NCBI GenBank assembly: GCA_019096065.1
Contig: JAGUCH010000002.1
Span: 17,248,501-17,312,500, forward strand
DNA length: 64,000 nt
Reading direction: 5' to 3'
Origin: Paracyclopina nana
Lineage: Eukaryota; Arthropoda; Copepoda; Cyclopoida; Cyclopettidae
Position 1 is the stretch's first letter, and every line of letters begins with the position of its first letter. Position numbers and translations under genes: made by a program. Under the pieces are notes generated by a model that saw nothing but the letters and a program-made list of their open reading frames with translations, did not search any database and was not told the DNA's origin. Shown in pieces: positions 10,801 through 19,800 of this stretch.

Positions 10801-13800
10801 TAGTTTTTTTTATTTGTCTACTTTCATTAGGCTTCTTCATCATCTTCTTCTCACAAATTCAAGTTTATCCAGATAACCCCACGAATTAAGGCTAGTTTAT
10901 CACAAACATTTTGAGGTTATACAGTAGCTCAAAAAGTCATTGCTGTGCATTAAAAATTTGTTAAGTCCAAGAATGTTCAGAATGAACCAAAAAGGTGGAT
11001 GATGTTTGTGAAGAAGCCACTAGGCCGCGACAAGGCCTCATCCATTCTAGTGGGTATTTTTTTTTTTTTTTTTTGCTTGTAGCTTGGAAGATTGTATGAA
11101 TAAATCTAGAGTTGATCAGCTTGAAATTGTTCATCACTGATTTTCTCTTTTTATCTTGCAATCTCCTATCCTTGAAAATCTTTGCTCTGTAAATATTAGT
11201 GAACCTGATGCAATTAGGCATAGGATTGAAAGCCAAGTCTTCTATCCTTTTTGCCCTGCTTATAGCAGTGTAAGCTAGACCGTTGGCAAACTCACTTTTG
11301 CTAATGTTCAAGATCACTTTATCCAGAGTCCTTCCTTGGCTTTTGTGAATGGTCATTGCATAAGCTGGCTCCAAAGGAACCATGACTCTTGTGCAAGACT
11401 GCTTGTTGCTGTACCAAGTCTTTGTGATGGGCACAATTGGCACACATCGTGGGATGTCATCACAATAGCTTGGCCCATTGTATTGGTCAAATTGAACAAT
11501 AACAGCTGCTGGCAGAGAACTTGGCTTTTTCCTCTAGTGTAGAGGATGAATTTGACTTCACCTCTGGCACCATTGGTGAGCCCAGCCTCCTTCCATGTGT
11601 TTGTTGTCAAAATGACTTGACATTTATTGGCTATTGAGATTTGAGAGGGCAAACCTTGAGCCTTGATAGAATTTGCCTTGGCGGCCTCAGCACAGTTATT
11701 TTCACTGGCTATGCTGGCAACTGGAGTGCCAATGGCTTTGATTCTCATTGAGTTGTAGTTAGTCATGTCATCTCTGAGAACACACAGCAAAATGCCATTC
11801 AAGAGGAAGTCTTGTCTTTGCTCATGAGTAAACATAGTTTCATTGTACAACTCTCTCTGCTTAAGAAACTCCCAATCTGCAATAGTGAATGATCCAGAAG
11901 CCAAGCTATCAAGACATTGCCTGAATTTCAGCTGATCATCACCCTGCTGTCTCATGATCTGATCAAAAATAATTGTCTGTGAGAACTGATTGAACAGAGT
12001 TTTGCCCATGATTTGAACATGAGGCAAGTTTTTTGTTGGGTTTGGGTGTAGAGCACTGCCGCCAACGCTAGGCTGCTGAGCACAGTCACCCATGAGCACA
12101 ATGGAGACCCCACCAAAGGCAGGTCCAGACTCAGCATTAAGACTTTGCCCTTAAGCTCTTTCAGCCTAGAGTGAATACAGTACAACATATGAAGACCAAG
12201 CATTGACTTTTCATCAATGACCAAAAGTTGGACATCTTTGAAATCATCTTGCATGTTTTTCAGTGTGTCACCAGTCAAAGGGCTGATCTCTGCTCTGGTG
12301 TTCTTGATGATATCAAGCTTGAGTAAGCTGTGTATGGTTGACCCATTCACCAAGAATGCTGCTGATGCAGTAGGAGCACAGATCTTCAAAAAATTGTTGC
12401 CAGCATGACTTCTGATGAACTGTGCAAGACAATTCAGCCAAAAGCTTTTGCCACATCCAGCCCTTCCAGAAATGTTCAAGAACACTGGCGGAGTTTTGTC
12501 TGGATTTTCAACCTTTTTGATCACCCATGTAGTCATAAAATCATAGGCAATTTTTTGTTTGCTATTCAGCAGAGATGTGTCAAAATTGACATGATCAAAA
12601 TTTGGCAGTTTAAAGGACTTCTTTTGAAAGTCCAGCCACTTTGTGATCTCTTTGAATGAAGCAAGAGTCATTCCAAGCTCCTTGGCATCTGAATACCAAT
12701 TGTAGCCATTGTCATCAAGAATTTCATCCTCAAGAGGACAATCTGGATTTTCAGCATGCTCATCAGGGCCAGCATCATATTTGTCATTATCATGAGCACA
12801 TAATTCCATCCAGTCATCTCTGGGAGCATTAGAGACCTTGGATGGATTATCAATGTAAAGTTCATCAAGCGCATTCCCCTCAATGGGTTTTTTAGGCTTG
12901 TCTTGTTCTGGCTCTTTAATTTCAAGTTGACTCTCTTGATACTCCTCCTTCACCAACCTTGGACAAAATGGACTATTCTCAACAAAGTCTTTGAGTTCCT
13001 CAGAACATGACTCAAACTGAGTGCCCACATTGTCCAAATAGCATCCAGGCTTGTCCTGGAGCAACAGATTTTTGCAAAACTCCTGATAATTGGGCTTGCT
13101 TTTTTGAACAACATATCTGTAGGTTGGTATAAAGTAAGGAAAGACATTTGCATTTGGAGAATATTTCCAACTTTTGGAGAAGTTGTTCATAAACTCTCTT
13201 AGCGAAATGTCTTTGGGATGCTTGGAGTAGGAAAATTCATCAGGGTAGTCATCACAAAGTTTGTGATAGCCAGGATGTTTATCCCTGCTCCAATAGGCTT
13301 GAGCCCAGTCATCCTCAGCAATTTCATCATCATCTGATGCAACTGTCATTTTAACTTTTTTTGACCCCTTCAAATTAGCTGGCCGAGGCCTTTTGCTATA
13401 AATCACATAGGGTAAGTTTTGAGCTATCAGAGCGCACTCATTAAGGCTCATGTCACGTTCACCTATGCTTTTAAGAAGGATCTTTTGAGCAGCACTCTTC
13501 AGAGTCTCACCATCTTTCAGCTTTTGAGCCACTGTGCATGCAAGATTTGAAAACATGTCCGATGAAGTTTCAGGCTTCATAACATATTTCATCAAGTAGC
13601 GCTGCAGTTGAGCAAAGCTTTTGATCTCTTTGTTGTCAATGTTTGCTCCATGAAGAAGAGCAATTTCTGGAATGTGACAAACAATGTTTGGGTGATTTCT
13701 GAGATGCTTTAAATCTGTATCAACATAGGCTGCCCCCTTGATAGTAGGATTTATGCTCTCATCAGAGTGACCACCCTGCTGCATTGTGACCTTTTCAAGT

Positions 13801-16800
13801 CCTCCATGCTTAAACTCAGAGGTTGAAAACCCAAAGATTTTCTCTGGAAAATTAAAGCGGCATGGGAACTCTCTTTTTTTACGCAGTACGCCGTCTTTGT
13901 CCTTGAAAGTGACAGTTTTGGCTCTTTTGACATCCTGGCAACTGAACATTCTACAGTGGTGTAGTAATACTCTGTTTACCAGCCGAGTGTACATGTCATA
14001 TAGAGCATTTTGTCATTGGCAATAGAAGAAAAGTCTTCTCTGAGCACATTTGACTTTGGCTTGCTGACATTTTGCCCAAAAGGGCTTGGCCATTGAACTG
14101 GGTTCAGCTCTGGATGAACAGCCTTAATACCAGCATGGAGAGAGGTAAAGTCAACCATTTTTCTCCTAGCCTTGAGAATAATCTCAATGTCCTCTTTTGC
14201 CTTCAACTTTGTTGCCACAGTCATATCATCTTTGATTTTGGGCAAGGCCTCAAGTGCATTATCTAAGTCATCACAAGATGGACCAGAATCACACGACATC
14301 ACCATATGACAATGAATGGCACCCCGATGCTGGAACTCATACCTTTGTATGTATTCTTTGCCGCCAAAAATTGGCTTTAGAACATGCTTCCAGAAAAGCT
14401 CAATTCTCTTTTGGAAATAAGCATTGACAATGTCAACATTCTCATTGATAGCTTTTGTGCGCAAAGCATAGTCAGTTGGCTCATCAATGAAATCATTGGG
14501 GTCAGATGAGTCAGGAATTTGTTTCAAGTCTTTGACAACAGTTTTGCCTAGATAGGCATCATGGCCTGGTATCAATTCATGGAGCGAGCTCCAGTGAATG
14601 TCAGCAGCACTAAATGTCAGAAACAAGTTGAACATTTCTTGGCCTTGACTTGAGATTTTCATATCCCTGAGAAAGCTATAGCTTTTTGATATGTGTTGGC
14701 TGAAGAACTGCTGGCTACCTTTGATAGCATTGGAAAAGCAGTAAAGACTTTTCAACACTGACGTATCATTTTCTTTCAGTTTCTCCTTCAGCTGCTGCAC
14801 AGTGATGTCACTTAAGACTCTTTGGCAGTACAAATTGCCAAATGTGAGTGCTTTGTGTTTTTGCAGCATGTTGACAGCCATTAATAAAAATAATGGGTCA
14901 TTGGCAAATCTCCTGTCACATCTGAGGAGGTGCTGGATCCAATTGGTCATTGGTGGAGTTTTCCCAAGAACTGGCCTTGTTATATCTCCTTTGCCATCTG
15001 GAAACAGCCTAGGAAATGCCTTTGTGAAAAATCCTGGAAGATATTCACATTCAGGCTTATCACCAGTGTCAACCCAATGAAATTCCTTTTGCCATTTTTC
15101 TCAATTTCGCTCAGTGCAGACTTGACATATGTTTCAACTTTCTCATGTTCAATTGACTCATTTACAGTTGAAGTAGGCCTAGGTAGGTCAAAGTCATTAT
15201 CATGCCATGAATTGATTGCCTCCAGAAGAGCTCTATCCTCATTTAATACTGGAGTGTAATTGGTTTCCTCAACAAGTACCTCATTGGCATTGAGGGTGTT
15301 GACATTTCAATTATTCCAGATTCATATTGTGACAACTTTTCCTCATTGATTGATATGTTGCAATAATCTGGGTTATTTTGTTTCAGCCACTCAAGAGCAA
15401 CTCGAATTTTTTTGCATCTGCTTTGAACTTTTTAGAGCTCACATCACCAGCCTTTTGAAGGATGATTATGGGTAGCTCATCAATTCCCCAGGGCAGAGTT
15501 TTTGCAAACTCAGTGACATTTTGTGAAAAACTGATGCAGTGGCCTTTGCAGCCTATGCCTCCACCTTGTCTTTTGTAAATGCGCAAAAATGGCTTTATGA
15601 GCTTGATGCTTGATTCCTCAACAAAGTTGAGATCTCTCAAGCAGTCAGGAATTGGACCAGGAATCATATCATTGGCTTTCGAAAAGGTAAGCACCGATTT
15701 TTCCTTATAGGACTCTTTCCTGCACCTTTCACACATGTAAAGTCCCTTGGAGAGCTTAATATTGGTATCAAACCAAGACTCTTTGCAGACATCACATGGC
15801 CTTTCTGGCTGCCAGCTTTTGAGCTCAGCATGCATTTTCAGTCCTGCTTTTATGATTGGATTGTCTTCAAAAAGATCTACAAACTTTTCACCTTTAGAGA
15901 TGGCTGCCAAGGCATCAACTCTTTTGGCATGTAAGTCATCTAGATCAAAATTGACCACATCCTCTTTGACAATTTTTTTGGAGTTTTTCCTTTGCCTAGC
16001 AGGAATTTCAGCTTGAGCAAGCTCTGGAGGATTGTGAGCCTCATCAGAACCAACTTTCTCATAGAAGAAAATGTAGCCTTGCATAGGCATGGAAGATTGC
16101 TGAACACACATGTCATCACATTTTATCCAACCACTTAAGGAAGGAATTGAAGCAGTGATGTGACCTGATCCAGTGGTCAAACCATGGTGCTCAATAACAG
16201 CCCTTAGAACTAACTTGGCATTAGCAATCCTCAGGCAACTGGATGGGTAAACAGGATCATTTCTCTTGTTCCCATCAAAATCAAATCTTTTCAGGCAGAC
16301 AATCAACAATTCTGGAATATCAGAAAATTCCTCCTCCAGATGATGTCTTGTGGTGCAATTGCACAATTGGCAATTGTACTCATCCAAAATGCCATGCCTG
16401 TTTTTTCAAAAATGTCACTGACAGATTTGCCTTGCAAGGACTCACTCAAGAATGACATAACATCTGTTGTTGAACAATTGATGTTTAAGCACTCTGAACA
16501 GTGAAAATTTGTCAGGATTTTGAGCCTGGTCAATTCTTCCAAAGCTGGAAAATGAGGAATCAAAGATACCAAAAGCTCTGAAGGATCCATCTGTTCTGAA
16601 CCAGCAAATGCTGGAGCAAAAGATGCGATCCAATTCCTGATCTGCCTTGCATTGAATTGTCCTGATGAATTCAACATTTTACCCAAGAATTGTGAAAGAG
16701 GACTGTCACTTGATTCTCTGGCAATTTGCTGAATCTTTTTGCAAGCCAAGAGGGCATTCAGTGTTCCATTGAGGAAACAGAGATTTGCCCCTGGAGGATT

Positions 16801-19800
16801 TTTCTAGCACTGCTCCCTTGAATTCAAAAGAACTTGCCATATCCTCCTTTAACTTGGCCAATGGAGAGAAAGGAGAAATTTTTGATAGTGCTTGATCAGG
16901 AACTTTTATCTTTAACGCTGTTAAATTGTGTATCCCTTTGAGGAAACTCCTCAACTCTCTGATGTTGTTAGAAGAAAGATTTTGGACAAATGCCACAAAA
17001 TTTCCAATTTCATCACTCTCATTGCCTAGCTTTTCAATTGATTTACTCAGAAGAGCCTTCAATTCAGCTAATGGATTTTCAAGCAGGATGAAATGATCAA
17101 ACAGAAATTTTTTATCTCTCTTGGAGCTAAATTCTGTTGTTCTTTTCATTGTTTGCTTGATGAGCTTGATTTGCATATTTGACAATTTGCCTATAAAATC
17201 TTCCAAAGGAGATATCTCAACAGGCTCTGTATGCCGATTTTCCATTGATTGCTCCAAATGAGCTTTCAATTCAGCCAGAGGATTGTCAAATGCACTATAA
17301 TGTGATATCAGAAATTGTTTGTCTCTCTTGGCACTGAATCTTGTTTTTGAATTCAATAGCTCTTTTAGCTTTTTGACAAGAGTGTTTGACATTTTGCCAA
17401 TGAAATCTTCCAAAGGAGATACATCAACAGGCTCTGTATACCGATTTTCAATTGATTGCTCCAAATGAGCTTTCAATTCAGCCAGAGGATTGTCAAATGC
17501 ACAGTAATGAGAGATCAAAAATTGTTTGTCTCTCTTGGCACTGAATCTTGTTTTTGAATTCAATAGCTCTTTTAGCTTTTTGACAAGAGTGTTTGACATT
17601 TTGCCAATGAAATCTTCCAAAGGAGATACATCAACAGTCTCTGTATGCCGATTTTCCATTGATTGCTCTAAATGAGCTTTCAATTCAGCCAGAGGGTTGT
17701 CAAACTCTTTAATGTAATGTTTAAGCACAAATTTTTTATCTTTAGTTGATGAAAAAACTGTGTTTCTTTTAAGGATATTTCTAATTATCTTTAGCTGTTG
17801 ATTAGACATTTGATTAACAAATAATGAAAAATCCTTGTTTCTAAAGTCTTTATCAGGAAAATCCTTCATAGACATAGTGAAACTTTTGTATTGATTATTT
17901 TGGGTTAATATCCAATAGAATCTAAAAAGAGAAAAAAATATTTTTTAAATACATATCACAGTAAACACAAGTCACATATTGTTTTAATGATTTGAATTAT
18001 TTCATGGATTTTTTGTTCAGCCAGAATCACTTAATGTTCTGTTCACATTTGTTGATTCTGAGTGAAGGAATTTGTGACTCTAACAGCTCTAGAGAGGTTG
18101 AGGATGAGTTTGCAAATGGGTGCTGCTCCAACTAGGAAGTCCTCTCACAAGGCCTTACGATTTTTCACTATTGCCAGCTAATCTGCAGCCAAAATGAGGT
18201 TGTCCTCCAGCCTTCCAGGATTGACCAAGGATGAGTTGGCCAGTGTGTACAGGTCCTAGAAGGTCATCAGGCATGGTGAAAATATTTTGAGGCAGCTGGT
18301 GATTTCACGAGTCATGAAAGGAGGCATCTTCGTTTTACACTATTGCCCGCTAATCTGCAGAATGAGGTTGTCCTCCAGCCTTCCAGGATTGACCAAGGAT
18401 GAGTTGGCCAGTGTGTACAGGTCCTAGAGGGTCATCAGGCATGATGAAAATATTTTGAGGCACCTGGTGATTTCACGAGTCATGAAAGGAAGCATCTTCG
18501 TTTTTCACTATTGCCAGCTAATCTGCAGCCAAAATGAGGTTGTCCTCCAGCCTTCCAGGATTGACCAAGGATGAGTTGGCCAGTGTGTACAGGTCCTAGA
18601 GGGTCATCAGGCATGATGAAAATATTTTGAGGCACCTGGTGATTTCACGAGTCATGAAAGGAAGCATCTTCATTTTTCACTATTGCCAGCTAATCTGCAG
18701 CCAAAATGAGGTTGTCCTCCAGCCTTCCAGGATTGACCAAGGATGAGTTGGCCAGTGTGTACAGGTCCTAGAGGGTCATCAGGCATGATGAAAATATTTT
18801 GAGGCACCTGGTGATTTCACGAGTCATGAAAGGAAGCATCTTCGTTTTTCACTATTGCCAGCTAATCTGCAGCCAAAATGAGGTTGTCCTCCAGCCTTCC
18901 AGGATTGACCAAGGATGAGTTGGCCAGTGTGTACAGGTCCTAGAGGGTCATCAGGCACGATGAAAATATTTTGAGGCACCTGGTGATTTCACGAGTCATG
19001 AAAGGAAGCATCTTCGTTTTTCACTATTGCCAGCTAATCTGCAGCCAAAATGAGGTTGTCCTCCAGCCTTCCAGGATTGACCAAGGATGAGTTGGCCAGT
19101 GTGTACAGGTCCTAGAGGGTCATCAGGCATGATGAAAATATTTTGAGGCACCTGGTGATTTCACGAGTCATGAAAGGAAGCATCTTCGTTTTTCACTATT
19201 GCCAGCTAATCTGCAGCCAAAATGAGGTTGTCCTCCAGCCTTCCAGGATTGACCAAGGATGAGTTGGCCAGTGTGTACAGGTCCTAGAGGGTCATCAGGC
19301 ATGATGAAAATATTTTGAGGCACCTGGTGATTTCACGAGTCATGAAAGGAAGCATCTTCGTTTTTCACTATTGCCAGCTAATCTGCAGCCAAAATGAGGT
19401 TGTCCTCCAGCCTTCCAGGATTGACCAAGGATGAGTTAGCCAGTGTGTACAGGTCCTAGAGGGTCATCAGGCATGATGAAAATATTTTGAGGCACCTGGT
19501 GATTTCACGAGTCATGAAAGGAAGCATCTTCGTTTTTCACTATTGCCAGCTAATCTGCAGCCAAAATGAGGTTGTCCTCCAGCCTTCCAGGATTGACCAA
19601 GGATGAGTTGGCCAGTGTGTACAGGTCCTAGAGGGTCATCAGGCATGATGAAAATATTTTGAGGCACCTGGTGATTTCACGAGTCATGAAAGGAAGCATC
19701 TTCGTTTTTCACTATTGCCAGCTAATCTGCAGCCAAAATGAGGTTGTCCTCCAGCCTTCCAGGATTGACCAAGGATGAGTTGGCCAGTGTGTACAGGTCC

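Larger units (their letters stand above)
10961..17875 (-). pseudogene. Helitron RepHel polyprotein with USP domain (frameshifted)
   Basis: Read from right to left, the parts are a tandem-repeat domain, a ubiquitin-specific-protease-like domain, a zinc-binding DUF6570-like segment, a Helitron N-terminal/HUH Rep domain and a PIF1-like SF1 helicase. They occupy several overlapping frames. Small indels break the frame near 16,812, 16,393, 15,413, 15,300, 15,085, 13,988, 12,148 and 11,450, some of them in homopolymers. Conserved residues remain on both sides of each break, so decay is recent or the breaks are consensus-sequence errors. The individual domains are listed separately. Confidence 0.8.
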
